A stretch of 64,000 nucleotides of DNA from Engraulis encrasicolus (lineage: Eukaryota; Chordata; Actinopteri; Clupeiformes; Engraulidae), in assembly GCF_034702125.1 (NCBI RefSeq), contig NC_085876.1, forward strand, positions 27,143,552 through 27,207,551. The letters run 5' to 3'. The translations under genes and the position numbers were made by a program. Position 1 is the stretch's first letter; the number at the start of each line of letters is the position of its first letter. The notes under the pieces are model-generated. The model did no database searches, was not told the DNA's origin, and worked only from the letters and a program-made list of their open reading frames with translations. Positions 22,828 through 34,127 of this stretch are shown here, in pieces.

Positions 22828-23325
22828 CTATACTGCCCTACAATATCAGAACGCAGTATCTTGAAAATGGTCGAAAATGGGTTTAGACCGGAAATTGGCT
22901 TTAAAATACCTTATTTTTCTTGTGTTATAATTTTTTGGTCCAACTTGGTCCCGTTTCGGAAAAAAACCCTAAAAACTGATTATACTGCGCTTTTTGGTTT
23001 TAGGAGGTTACGTCGTACTAGCCAAGAACGCAGTATAATGCGAATTATACTGCACTTCTCCATTGACACCGTGGTTTTGGTGTAGACAGTAATACCACAA
23101 CAGAACGCAGTATAATGATTTTTCAGCTAAAAAGTAATGAGAATGTTATTTTTTTTGCTTTTTTCTTGTGTGCATAAATTTCCACCATAAAAAAGTATTA
23201 TTTGGAAGTGTCATCACCACTTTACCTCCAACACAGTCGCGTGGACAGAAAGGAAACTTTAAAGCCTTTTTTCTCAGTTTGCCATTTTGAATTATACTGC
23301 GTTCTGAAATTGTAGGGCAGTATAG
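22828..23325. mobile_element. MITE with CTATACTGCCCTACAAT ends
   Basis: The left end CTATACTGCCCTACAATAT and the right end ATTGTAGGGCAGTATAG are inverted repeats. Both are followed inwards by CAGAACGCAGTAT in inverse orientation. The roughly 500-bp interior has no coding potential and includes repeated GCAGTATAAT words. Confidence 0.78.
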
Positions 23326-23414
23326 GCATCAGCACTTCACTGCGCAACTGGCTGCTGGACTTTCTAACAAACAGACCGCAGACAGTCAGAGTTTTTGTAT
23401 TGCTGTCTGAGTGA
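23325..23414 (+). pseudogene. LINE reverse transcriptase fragment
   Basis: The frame reads GISTSLRNWLLDFLTNRPQT followed by VRV and then a stop. Domain families of non-LTR retrotransposons have a similar NWLLDFLTNRPQ stretch in the reverse transcriptase. Only about 30 codons survive. Confidence 0.6.
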
Positions 23415-23504
23415 TACTTAACTTTCCTTGTCAGACCTGATTTTGAAAATGTCATGTAGCTAATACATTGGCAGCAAGAGATATCTAAAAATGTCTTGAA
23501 ATTC

Positions 23505-23680
23505 AAAATGGTGGTCATGGAGAAGATCCACATTATTATGTATAAAAAGTGACATTTTCCCAGTCATAATGGATACTTGGAATTTGATGGTGGTGCTAAG
23601 TATTTGTGCAAAAGGTAACGTGTGAATGGGCAGCATGAACTCTGGAAAGAAACTGTTAAATATATTATACATGGCAAGGA
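23505..23680. mobile_element. TTAA MITE, family B (partial)
   Basis: It contains GGTCATGGAGAAGATCC, CCAGTCATAATGGATACTT and GTGAATGGGCAGCATGAA, shared in order with the intact copy at 57534. The ends are missing. Confidence 0.6.
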
Positions 23681-23714
23681 CTGGTCTCAACTCATAACAT
23701 ACCTGCTGAGACCC

Positions 23715-23840
23715 TGTCTGTTCGGTGGGCCATGTGATCCACTCACATGGCTTGGCATACATTACTGCTGTGCTGATGACACTCAGCTATACCTGTTTTA
23801 CCAGCCAGATGACTATATTTTCTTTATGCATTTCCTCTTG
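23715..23840 (+). pseudogene. L2-like LINE reverse transcriptase fragment
   Basis: Two frames together read GHVIHSHGLAYI, then after a frameshift CCADDTQLYLFYQPDD. The ADDTQLY block is the catalytic motif of L2-like reverse transcriptases, normally YADDTQLY. It is decayed: the Tyr is replaced and the frame is shifted. Confidence 0.65.
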
Positions 23841-24183
23841 CCTCCTTCCCAAACAATCTACCTTCTGTTGGCTTACCTGCTTGTGCAAAACCATAAATAA
23901 AACCATGGCAAATGGTCCAGAATGCAGCAATATGTCTGGTATTGGCTCTACCCAAAAGGGTGTATGCTATTTCTTTAGTAATTTATTTTGCCAGGGACAT
24001 TGCAGTTCAGAGTATTGCAATCTTAATGTCATGAAAAAGCCATGACACAAAATGTATATGTGGCACATAAAAGGTCCCTCGTAATCCGTAGACCAGAGAA
24101 CGTCATTGCCTCACCACTCTTCTGATTTCCAGTACCATTCACTGTCATATCACCTGTCACTGTGCTGGTGAAATAATGGCCAC

Positions 24184-24346
24184 ATTCGTGATGAAGCAGT
24201 GCTGCTTTTGCTAGGCAGCCAACATGGACACTTTGCCAGTTTGATGCATTGTGGTTAGAAATTTCGAATCAGAATGCATCAAACTGGCTAAGTGCGCATG
24301 CGCGCTGCCTAGCAAAAGCTGCACTGCTTCTTCACAATCGTGCCCA
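24184..24346. mobile_element. Palindromic MITE, family C
   Basis: The left arm TTCGTGATGAAGCAGTGCTG is followed by CTTTTGCTAGGCAGC. The inverse right arm is GCTGCCTAGCAAAAGC then TGCACTGCTTCTTCACAA. It lies in the segment downstream of the third gene copy. Related copies at 29335 and 41398 are at equivalent positions of the other duplicated units. Confidence 0.75.
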
Positions 24347-24451
24347 GTGTTTCAGTTTCTTTCTTGATGTGTTCTATGTCTAAGTGTTAGTGCACTCCCA
24401 GGATGGTGATGATGTTGATGAAAAGTGTTTTCACTTAAAATCTGATTGGAC

Positions 24452-24600
24452 AGGGGGGCGCTGTGGCGCAGCACGCTAAGCCCCCCACAATTGGGCTTGC
24501 ATGCCCACGGGGACCCCGGTTCGAGTCCGGCCGGGGTCATTTCCCGATCCCACCCCGTTTCTCTGTCCCACTCGCTTCCTGTCACCATCTCATACTGTCC
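24452..24600 (+). repeat. tRNA-derived SINE inserted in duplicated unit A
   Basis: Box A-like TGGCGCAGCACGCTAAGC and box B CGGTTCGAGTCCGG are followed by the same C/T-rich body as the SINE at 8940. TGGAC lies on both sides. The paralogous sequences at 30282 and 41628 read straight through (GATTGGACCTCATAAG), so they are empty sites. Confidence 0.85.
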
Positions 24601-24770
24601 TGGACCTCAATAAGTGTCACTCTAACATCATATTGGTTTGGTGTTCCAACAAAACCAGTTGTATAGTTTCCCCATATGGCTAAATAGCAATAGCAAAGCA
24701 ATTGAGTGATTTATAGAATTCTGTGTGTGGCAGAGAATACACGAGACAATGATGTTTCAGATACATTCGT

Positions 24771-24776
24771 TTTATT
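24771..24776 (-). terminator. Polyadenylation signal of copy 1
   Basis: AATAAA on the minus strand lies in a block (ACACGAGACAATGATGTTTC just beyond it) conserved at the same place after all three copies. Confidence 0.55.
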
Positions 24777-24912
24777 GAAATTCAGCTAAAAATATGTAAT
24801 GAGCTCGGTCCCAGCAGGCCTCAGCCAAAGGAATGTTCACATTTTTCTAAGCACGAGCTTCGGTTGGTGGCTCTCCCTGATCAAATACTTAAGGTTGAAG
24901 CGCTTGCCGCAT

Positions 24913-25793
24913 TCATCGCCCCTGACCTGTGCTTTTCAGGCGGGACTCTAGGCAGTCTCTTGGCTCTTTCAATGCTGGTTGTCTGACCGCACAGTTAGAC
25001 ACATAGTTGCTTCTAAGTTTCCAGATAGTAGCAGCAGCAACTCCAGCAACAACTCCTGCAGTGATAAAAGCAGCTTTGCCACCAGCAAACCCAAAAGCCA
25101 CTCCAGCAGCAGCAGTGCAGCAAACATAAATAGTTGCCTGAAGAGCATGGACTTCCCATTCTCCAACAGCAGCTAGAATGCAGCAGTAGCGGTTCCAGCA
25201 TCAACTCTAACTGTACCAACTGCATCTACTAAACCACCAGGAAACAAGGCTGTATTCTGCAGATCAGAGAGCAGATCTCTACCACCAGTAGTAACGACAA
25301 CTACTATAACAAAAGCTCCAGCAAGAGTTGTAACAACTGCGACTGCCACAAGCAGCTTCACAAGTCCTGCAGCGGCCACCCCAAAAGTAGCTACAACAGC
25401 AAGAGCTTGGAAACCAACTTTAAGACGGCCCTTCTCGTCAACACCAGCTGATTTAGCAACTACTAAAATAACCAAAATAGCAAGTAATCTAGCAGCAGCT
25501 ACGCAAGCAGCAAGAGCCACGGCAGCAGGTCCACCGGCTGCTCCAGTAGCTACCACGAGGACAATTGCAGCAGTAACAAATCCAGAAAAATCTGCATCAG
25601 CTCCAGTCTTATATGCAACGTTTCCAACAGCATATTGAATGACAGTTCCAACAGGCGCAGCAGAGACAGCAGCAGCACAGGCAACAGCTACTCCAGCAGC
25701 TTCATAAGCAGTTTCAGTAGTGTATCCCATGCTACATCCAAGAGCAAACGCAACAGCATGTAGACTGTATACCAACTTGTCATAGACTCCTGT
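24913..25793 (-). pseudogene. Ala/Val-rich hydrophobic protein gene, copy 1 (frameshifted, first exon not found)
   Basis: On the minus strand, after TCCTGTGTTCTACAG, a long exon reads GVYDKLVYSLHAVAFALGCS and continues as an Ala/Val/Gly-rich hydrophobic protein, clearly paralogous to the copies at 30696 and 42399. Near 25173 one base appears to be missing relative to copy 2 (GCATTC-TAGCTG against GCATTTATAGCTG). That creates a TAG stop after about 200 codons of the exon. The expected C-terminal part (FGFAGGKAAFITAGVVAG) continues in another frame down to about 24913. I find no copy of the short first exon upstream. The upstream homology stops at 26419, where another transposon begins. This is probably a pseudogene, although a truncated product cannot be excluded. 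Confidence 0.7.
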
Positions 25794-25908
25794 AGAACAC
25801 AAGGAAGTGACAGTGAGAGTCAAATGACAATAAAAAGGCACTGAGGCGTACCACCACATGTGTTTTTATGTTGCTGGCATTGAGGGGTGCTTAGCTGATT
25901 GTGTCCAC

Positions 25909-26279
25909 ATGGGATGTTCCTAGGGTCCTATATTCCCCGGGTCCTATGTTCCCCGGTCTTTGTATGGGACCGGGGAACGCCCTTTTTCTAAAAAAGGGTT
26001 CTATGTTCCCCACATTGTATCTAACCCTTCCATCCCTAAACCTAGCCTATCAAAATGCAATGTTTCTGCGTTGTACATTTGTGCCCAGACCAAAACTATC
26101 CCTAAACCTAACCTGTCACAGGTGCAACAACAACCTGCACTTTGCCATGCGGCAGCAGTCTACTTGGAAGCAGCGGGGAACATAGAATCCTTTTTTGAAA
26201 AAAGGGTCCTAAGTTCCCTGGTTACGGGGAACATAGGACCTGAGGAATATAGGACCTGGGGAACATAGGGATGACCCCG
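25909..26279. mobile_element. MITE with CCTATATTCCCCGGG-type ends in copy 1
   Basis: The left part has CTAGGGTCCTATATTCCCC and CCTATGTTCCCCGG. The right part has the inverse GGGGAACATAGGACC and CCTGGGGAACATAGGG. GTCCACA occurs at both boundaries and is the probable target duplication. The paralogous site at 43384-43410 (GTCCACATTGCCC) is uninterrupted. Confidence 0.72.
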
Positions 26280-26419
26280 TCCACACTCCACATTGCCCTA
26301 TGCGAAGATTTATTGACAAAGAAGAAAACATTAACACGAAGTGTACTGTATATTGTTTCCTGTCAGACCTGTTCCCGAGAATGTCATGTAGCTACACAGG
26401 CAGCAACAGACATCTGGCA

Positions 26420-28385
26420 ATAGACCCCTTGCACCTCCCTTGACAACCGTCGTCAGGACGAACTCAGAGGACAATCGCGCTCCGAACGCAGTGCGCAGCC
26501 CGTTGGAATAGCCAGATTACTGCAGATCAGTGGTCGGCAATTTCGTTTGTATACGGACCAATTGCCGCCCTCAGAATTAAAATAATCAGATTCTAGAAAA
26601 AAAAAAACAGTATCTGAACTTGACAGTAAGCCTACCGATATTCCTCTGTAGACTTCCGTTGTGCTTCAAACTTTCTGGCCAAAGGACCACTGAACTGAAT
26701 TGACGCGCTCGAGCTGTAGGCACTGCAAATCCATGTCGCTTGCTTTGTTAGACCCGTACACTTCAATGCTGTCTTATATTTTGGTGAAATGTCAAGATAA
26801 TGTTACAAATATTAATATCCTAGTCATAAAAATAAGGATGGCTATTAGAAATAGCCCCTGCAGACTGAAGCTTTTGCAGTGGTGGCGCCAACTGAAAAAT
26901 GAGATCATGCTGGGGAAAATATAGCCACGTAAAATAAACAATGCGCCTTAATATTTACGCCTTAATATTTGAATCTATACAAGGTCAGATTAAGAGTAGT
27001 CTACGGTGTGGAGTCAATGGCCAGTCTGTTGTGCTACAAGTGTCAGATTTTAGATGGGCTTTGGTGTGAATACCCCACTTGGTAGGCTACAAAAGGATCT
27101 CGGTAATCTCGGTTAAAACCATGGAGGTCCTGTTTTCGATCGTTTGCGTTTCTTCCAACACACCGTGTTTTAGCCTAGGCCTAGGGTAGGGTGGGGTAAA
27201 ACGCCAGCACGGGGCAATATGCCCCCTCACCTGTTTTCCCTAAAAAAACACTAGAGGGCTTAAATATACATTTTCACTGTTTCTATGCATTACGTTGACA
27301 ATGGGGATATACAAATTGTCCAGAGAAAACGACTGAAACAAAGTATTTTTTGAAGGGAAACGATTTACATGGTATTGATCTAATTTTCAGATGTGAGTAA
27401 ACACGTGTTTATAAAAATGTAGTTAAGCATTATATTGCAGTATTATATGATAGAAGAAGAGTGAAGTCTGTAGTTTCAGAGCATATAGGCTGTTTATAAT
27501 GAATACAATTAAATTTTAATAACTTGACCATTTTTTGAAAAAACAGCTTGTGGGGTAAAACGCCCCCTATGCAGAGGGGCAAAACGCCCCCAGGGGACTA
27601 TCACAATATTAGGCTATAATAACATTATTATTAACATTACTTTGTCAAAAAAAAAACAAAAAAAATATTTCATGGTGTAAACAGATGTTAAAGTCTGAAT
27701 ATTTGAACAAAACCTAAAATATTTAGGCTAAGTTACCTCAGCTATTTAAATATGCTAGCAGAGTTAGCACAGTTAGCTCAGGCTAATAACTAGCCTATTG
27801 TATAATAGGCCTATTATATTTATTAATGCATGTATTCATTTTCATATATACATTTAGCCTAGTTATTGTGATATAGGCCTATATTTATTCACAATATATG
27901 TTTATTCATGCTAAATTTAGCTTGTATTTTACATTTGACTGTTCAGATTTATGCATATTAGGCCTATATTTGTTAATTCATATCATCCTTAAATAAATAT
28001 GAATACGATATACTGCACTGTTGAAAATATTACCTCTCTTTTCTTTTCAGAGGTTAAAATTCATACTCTGGTCACTTTGGTGATGATATATGAAGCAAAC
28101 AGGCTAGTTACAAAGGGGGGCATTTTACCCCATCTCAGGGGGCGTTTTGCCCCACTGGTGGGGTAAAACGCCCCCTTCACACCCAGTTTTGTTTTTGTTA
28201 AAATATGAATAAACTATTAATTTGTAACAATTTCCGTGATGGATTATTAATCATGTCACTGCCACCAAAAACTGTGACAAAAACCAAACCTATAGTTTAG
28301 CCTACTGCTGCTTAGAGAAAAGTTACGTTTTCCTTAAGGGGGGCGTTTTGCCCCACCCTACCCTACATGCTTTCTGTGAGACATT
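26420..28385. mobile_element. Element R' (paralogue of nested element R), probably truncated, with W inside
   Basis: It begins ATAGACCCCTTGCACCTCCC, the terminal inverted repeat of the element at 44984-50377, and follows that element's right arm in inverse for about 580 bp and then further inner parts. It lacks the two large insertions found there, so it has the empty sites: GAGTAGTC near 26992 and GTGAATACC near 27068. No right terminal repeat is seen. Homology fades just after 28366. It interrupts the upstream region of gene copy 1 at CATCTGGCA. Confidence 0.7.
27182..28365. mobile_element. Element W with TAGGGTAGGGTGGGG ends
   Basis: The left end TAGGGTAGGGTGGGGTAAAA and the right end TTTTGCCCCACCCTACCCTA are inverted repeats. 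The interior repeats GGGGTAAAACGCCCCC and its inverse (27553, 27581, 28142, 28157) in an AT-rich body without a convincing ORF. The paralogous unfilled site near 45972 (AAGCATGTAGGCTAAAAC) shows that W inserted into R'. Confidence 0.78.
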
Positions 28386-29090
28386 TGCCAAGTTGGAATG
28401 GCGCAGCGAAAAGTTGCCTACAAAAAACAGCAGGCGCTGACAGCGTCTACGGTCCCATTGCCACTGAAGACACAAAGGCTGTGCGCGCCCCCTGATACAT
28501 TTGATGGCTTTGTGATCAAACCATCTCACTCGCTGCACAACTTTGATTAATCTTACATTTAGTGGGTGGAAATTAATGAATTTGACCCTCATTGATGACC
28601 ACCTTGTTGCTGTTGGAACAGGGGGCACCCCCTTTCCCCTGTCTTATTGAACATCCCCGCTGGCCGTTATAATTGCTATTGCGCATGCCATTACCATATT
28701 ATCATTGCTTCTTTGGTTAGCAGCCCAATTGATAATTTCACCATTCACGGTTTATTCATCAGATGTTCATGGACACTCCTTCACCACTGTTCTGTTTGGC
28801 CCATAAAGGTGGATAATTACTTCCTGGTAGCCACTTGTAGAACATTTATGTAATGTTACGAACCAGTTAAAATAGGCCTAATAGGCGATTCACACATACA
28901 TTTTAAAGCTTCTAGTTCTATACATAATGTGAATTCTTTTGTACTGTGCTCTATCTCATTTCAAACCATGCACATACAGCATTTAGCAGCACCAAACACA
29001 ACACGGAACAGTGGATGTGTGAGAGAGGTTCACATAGAAACCTGAAGGACCTGAAAGTAGAACCTGCAGTCCAAAGTGTCTTTGATTTAT
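28386..29090. other. Intergenic DNA, nothing recognised
   Basis: This is a link between element R' and the start of duplicated unit B (about 29090). Only short frames are present. Confidence 0.35.
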
Positions 29091-29334
29091 TGAAGCAAAA
29101 ATATAGTGGTAGGCTAGGATATAAAATATTGCAGTTATTTCATCTGCCAGGCTACCTTTCCTCATCAGACCTGTTTTTGAAAAGGTCATGTAACTAATGC
29201 ACTGGCAGCAAGAAATATGCGGAAAGCCTGTCTTGTTTGAAACACTGAAGGAAATAGATTCTGCAATATTTCATCGAAATGAATTCCAGTACCATTCACT
29301 GTCACCTGTCACTGTGCTGGTGAAACACTGGGCA

Positions 29335-29430
29335 CGTTCGTGATGAAGCAGTGCTGCTAACCAGAATGCATCAAACTGACAAAGTGCTCATGCACGCTGC
29401 CTAGCAAAAGCAGCACTGCTTCTTCACGAT
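29335..29430. mobile_element. MITE, family C (unit B copy)
   Basis: It contains GTGATGAAGCAGTGCTG, AGAATGCATCAAACTG and GCTGCCTAGCAAAAGCAGC, at the position equivalent to 24184 and 41398, but with a shortened left arm. Confidence 0.65.
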
Positions 29431-29517
29431 CACGAAGTGTTTGAGTTTCTTTCTTGATGTGTTCTATTTCTAAGTGTTAGTGCACTCCCATTGGATAGAG
29501 ATAATGATGATGAAACG

Positions 29518-30256
29518 CAGGCCCGTCACTAGGCCCTAGAGGAGCGTGCGCCGCAATTTTTTCAGCGCACCTGCTAAGGTTTTGTCTATGAATTCATTAT
29601 TGTAAGAGCAAAGAAATCCCGCACACTGTCCATTCCACCAACAAACTTAATACATTGTTTCGGTCATCCGACCTTCTTCATGTTGTATTAAAGTTTGTTG
29701 GTAGAATGGAAAGTGTGCAGGATTTCTTCACTTGAATGACAACCCCACTGGGATAATATCCTACGCACCTACCCACCTACAGAGGTGTGCAAAGCGACTT
29801 CTTGAAAAATTATTTTAAGAGCACCATACCGATTTTTAAACACTAGTTACAGTGTATTTGTTTTTTTAAATTCACATTTTAATGAACATTCCTTATATGT
29901 AAGCTAAACAAAACATTTCAAAGTGTTTCAACTGATGAATATTATGTACGGAAGTTAAAATGATTAGATTACAATGCCGAGATATTAGGTCAGATATTAG
30001 GTCATTTTTACTCCATTAGTAGCTATTTTAATCAGTTCATGTGCGTTTTCAAACTGTTAGGACAAATATTAAAGCTCAATTATAATTTCAAGACGGTGTC
30101 AAATGGATTTATTACACTGGTATTGTGAGTGAAAATTGGTACTTTGGGTCGGAAGATTTCATCCGTGTAAGTAATTACACTTTTCTCGAGGTGTCAGTCA
30201 CAAAGCACAATTTACTTGTCTAAAGCCCCCCTAAAATAGGGCTAACGACGGCCCTG
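29518..30256. mobile_element. hAT-type element, 739 bp, in unit B only
   Basis: The ends are inverted: CAGGCCCGTCACTAGGCCC at the left and, read from the right on the minus strand, CAGGGCCGTCGTTAGCCC. ATGAAACG lies on both sides (29510-29517 and 30257-30264), a perfect 8-bp duplication. The equivalent places in units A (about 24416) and C (about 41600) are uninterrupted. It contains a smaller palindrome at 29611-29728. Confidence 0.88.
29611..29728. mobile_element. Small palindromic repeat inside the hAT-type element
   Basis: AAGAAATCCCGCACACTGTC and the inverse AAGTGTGCAGGATTTCTT bracket a centre with GTTTCGGTCATCCGACCTTC. It is a hairpin-like repeat similar in style to the one at 35683. 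Confidence 0.65.
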
Positions 30257-30468
30257 ATGAAACGTGTTTTCACTTCAAATCTGATTGGACCTCATAAGTG
30301 TCACTCTAACATCATATTGGATTGGTGTTCCAACAAAACCAGTTGTATAGTTTTCCCATATGATTAAATAGCTATAGCAATAGCAATTGAGTGACTTATA
30401 GACGTACTGTATAGAATTCTGTGTGTGGCAGAGAATACACGAGACAATGATGTTTCAGATACATTAGT

Positions 30469-30474
30469 TTTATT
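30469..30474 (-). terminator. Polyadenylation signal of copy 2
   Basis: AATAAA on the minus strand lies about 225 nt after the stop codon, in the block conserved after all copies. Confidence 0.6.
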
Positions 30475-30695
30475 CACCACATCAATGGATAGTATTATAA
30501 TTTACAAAAAGCAAAGTTCATTTTGGTGCTGGCTTGACAACTGGCATTATTGCCAACAAACCAAAGGGCAAACCAAAAACAGTATCCCTTCTCCTTTGTA
30601 AAGACACATGGTAGCAAATGAGTTAGAGCGTCTTGCGTTTATTATTGGTTAGCTGTAGTAACCACCTTCATGTGTTATAGCTAGACTCTTTTACT

Positions 30696-31501
30696 CTATT
30701 TTTTTATGCTCATATTACATATAAGTTTCCATATATCATTAGCAGCACCTACAGCAACAACTCCAGCAATGACAAAAGCAGCGTTGCCACCAACAAACCC
30801 AAAACCCACTCCAGCAGCAGCAGTGCAGCAAACATAAATAGTTGCCTGAAGAGCAGGTCCTCCGCATTCTCCAACAACAGCTATAAATGCAGCAGTCACG
30901 GCTCCAGCATCAACTCCAACTCTACCAATTGCATCTACTAAACCACCAGGAAACAAGGCCACATTCTGCAGATCAGAGCGCAGATCTCTACCACCAGTGG
31001 TAAAGACAAGTAGGCCTACTAAAACAAAAGCTCCCACAACAGCTGTAACAACCGCGACAGCAAGCAGCGGCAAAACTCCAGCAGCAGCCACCCCAAAAGT
31101 AGCTACAACAGCAAGAGCTTGGAAACCAACTAGAAAACAGTTCTTCTTGTCAATACCAGCTCCATGAGCAACTGCAGAAAAAACAGTTAAAGCAAGGAAT
31201 CTAGCAGCAGCTACACAAGCAGCAAGAGCCCCGGCAGCAGGTCCAGCAAATGCTACATTAGCTACCACATGGACAATTACAGCAGTAAAAAATCCAGTAA
31301 AATAATGAGCCGCTCCAGTCTTCTCTGCAACGTTTCCAACAGCAAGTTGAATGACAGTTCCAACAGGCGCAGCAACGACAGCAGCAGCACAGGCAGCAGC
31401 AACTCCAGCAGCTTCATAAGCAGTTTCAGTAGCGTATCCCATGCTACATCCAAGAGCAAACGCAACAGCATGTAGACTGTATACCAAGGTCTCATAGACT
31501 C
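30696..31501 (-). CDS. Ala/Val-rich hydrophobic protein, copy 2, main exon
   Basis: I do not recognise this gene. The 806-nt exon follows the acceptor TTGTGTTCAACAG and begins GA GTC TAT, in phase with the 25-nt first exon at 38765-38789 (C|GA gives Arg). The spliced product is 276 aa, starting MDSKEPCQR-VYETLVYS and ending ICNMSIKK. The protein is dominated by Ala, Val and Gly, with hydrophobic stretches at about residues 13-66, 75-125, 135-180 and 215-268. These are split by short polar blocks with conserved GTVIQ, GRDLRSDLQN and FGFVGGNAAF motifs. It is probably a multi-pass membrane protein. The style and the C-terminal AGVVAxxAA pattern recall the short interferon-inducible IFI27/ISG12 proteins, but the length is about twice theirs and I cannot confirm homology. 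The frame is open and differs from copy 3 by whole codons. Confidence 0.68.
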
Positions 31502-33640
31502 CTGTTGAACACAATATGGAAAGCAAAAACAGTGAGTGAGACAGTCAAATCACAAAAGAAAAGGTCTTGAGGCTTCAAAATCTGAAATCTGAAGGAAGTT
31601 GCCTTGTCTTATTAGTGCGGGTTCAGTTATAAGTTTAGGAACATTTCATATAGATTTTTCCATTCTTCTAGGACAACCCCCCCCCCCCCCCCCCAATACA
31701 AATCCACCTGTTTCCATTTTTGTTCCTCAATATTTGGTGACAAATCCAAGATGGCTGCCATTGTGTACGGAAAATTCACCATTGATGCTGTTTTCAGGTT
31801 TGAATTTCTTCAGTTAATCTTTTTTTATTTCCAGGGCAACATTGAATAGAAAACAACTTGTTTCCAATGTTTTCCTTTTTAAGTGGCAAAATCCAAGATG
31901 GCTAACATCATATTTGCCAAAATTGGCATAGGCCTGTTTAGTATTAAGTCTATAACAGGCCTATTCAAATGGCGGCCCTGGGGCCAGATGCGGCCCTTGG
32001 ATGGCAAGGTTCTGGTCCCCACGAGGTCAGAACAAAATTAATACAAATATGTGTGCTACTGTATCAGTGGCCGTGCATAATTTGCAACGACTAATACTTA
32101 AGGTTGAGAAAAACTGTCCCTCAGTGACTTTTAATTGAATATCCCTATAAAGCCATTGTTGACTATTGGTAATATTTGTCACATGACTGAAGTCAGCCAT
32201 CACATTAACTAAATCCATTACCAAGTCCAAGATGACCAACATTTTGTATATCAAAATCAACATTAACATAACGCTTTCAGGTCTATGAAGGCATTCATTT
32301 GGGAATTTAAGCACAGAAGCTTTTGTGCATCTCCAAATTATTGTTCACACAAAAATGAAATATGAATCATTTCATGTAGGTACTGTACAGTACCTGTTAT
32401 GCAGTGCTACCTGTACTGGATTGGCTGCCTGTGTCAAGGCCAAGACCTACAAAGTTGCCTTAGGGTTGGCTTCAGCTTATCTGAAGGCTATGAAACCATA
32501 TGGTCTGTCCAGGATGTTGCATTCCTCCAACTCCAACAATCTTGCCATGCCCTCTGCTCACAGAATTAGGCTCTTTGGGATGACAGTCAGAGCACACCCA
32601 TGACCTTAGTAATGGCCACACTATCATATAAGGGTCATAAACTTTGAAACCCATCATTTTCTCACATATATATACTGACACTAATAGAATTGAAATCCTT
32701 ATTATTTATAGTATGTGTACAGATCCAATGAGACAGATGCAATAGTAGTCATATCCCCCACAGAAGGCTTGTAGGTGGACAAAATAGCCTTTAAATCTCC
32801 AAAATATGTGTAATAGCCACTTCTGAGCATAATCAATAACCCTGTAATTGACACCAAGATTGTGAAAATGTGATAATTATTAGTAGATATATGGGTTCAA
32901 TAGCAATACTGGGCAGGGCCAGAAAGCGCCCCCTAGAGGAGGGGTATAACGGGGTCAGAAAATTCGAAACCCATCATTTTTCAATAGTAGGACTCCAAAT
33001 GAAACAAATGAAACAATAAAATCAATTTTAGCATCAAAATCCTACGGGAGCTGTTTGTCAGACAATTCATACCACACTAATACCTTTGTAAGTATAGGTG
33101 GATCAAGTGTGAATGTATAATGAAAGAAAAATACCAACTACTGAAATAAAAATGAAATGAAACTGTGTCTCCCTCAATGGTGCTGTACAGTATTCTTTAT
33201 AATATTGTGTGGAATAAGGTGGTCCTCTTGCTGAGACAGCTGAGATATGGGGCTTTCAAACAAGCCCTGACATGTGTCTGTGGGTTGAAGACAAAATATT
33301 TGGTGGCTGTTCAAAAAATTACAAAAATGATGAAATATGCTGGGAGTCTACAGCTAAAATTCCAAAAAACGGCTGGTATTGAATGTGTTAAAACACCAAA
33401 TATATAATTTATGCTATATGTCAAGTCAGCCTTCTTGGATTTTGGTACTAAAAATGAAGGGGGGGGGGGGTGGAGGTGCACTGTAAAATCCAACAATAGG
33501 GTTTACTTGCATTTGGTTGGTTTACTTTACTCACAGTCATAAATATGAGCATTTTAATGGTTTGGTTACAGTAACAGTTACTTAGAGAGGAGAAAAAACA
33601 AATTACTTCTCAACTGAATTAAGCTGAACTTGAATGAGAC
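31502..33640 (-). other. Intron of copy 2, proximal part
   Basis: It holds a C15 run near 31678 and repeated ATCCAAGATGGCT-like words near 31745, 31890 and 32228. A stretch at 32395-32600 has a distant L2-like look (CTGGATTGGCTGCCTGTG). A G10 run lies near 33460. No gene is supported. Confidence 0.4.
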
Positions 33641-34127
33641 GAGTAACTCCAAGAGTAATGTTCCCACAAGGGGGCGCTATTAAGTGCAATTTCCTCATGG
33701 ATTGGTCAAGATCAAGGAAGAAGAGGAATGAGCAGGAGGAATCAGAGGAGACCAGACATGTGGAGAAAAGAGCAAACTTCGTTGGAATCCTGCTGTGTGA
33801 TTGTCCTAAACGGGTATTTTTTAGTTGTTTTCTCTCAAGAACCATTATGAATTTAGAATGTTACAGATAAACACCACAATGTTTAGTTTTTGTGGACTTT
33901 ATAAGGTCTTAAGACAGATAGCAAAAAGTCAGTGTTTTGAATTGATGGCACTTGCCAGGACATGTCAGCCCGCCTGTTGCAGAGATAACTAACTTTTCCT
34001 CAATGTGTTAGTGTGTTTTTGTTAGTTTATGCACAACTTTATATTTGATTTATTTGTAAGTGTGTGATAACATTACTGGAATCCATGTTGGTAGCCTATA
34101 ATATTTGAATTGTATTTCCGTGGGGAC

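Noticed and set aside
31740..32300. Gene or LINE in the intron of copy 2
   Set aside because: Repeated ATCCAAGATGGC words suggest a degenerate repeat, but I could not define ends or coding content.
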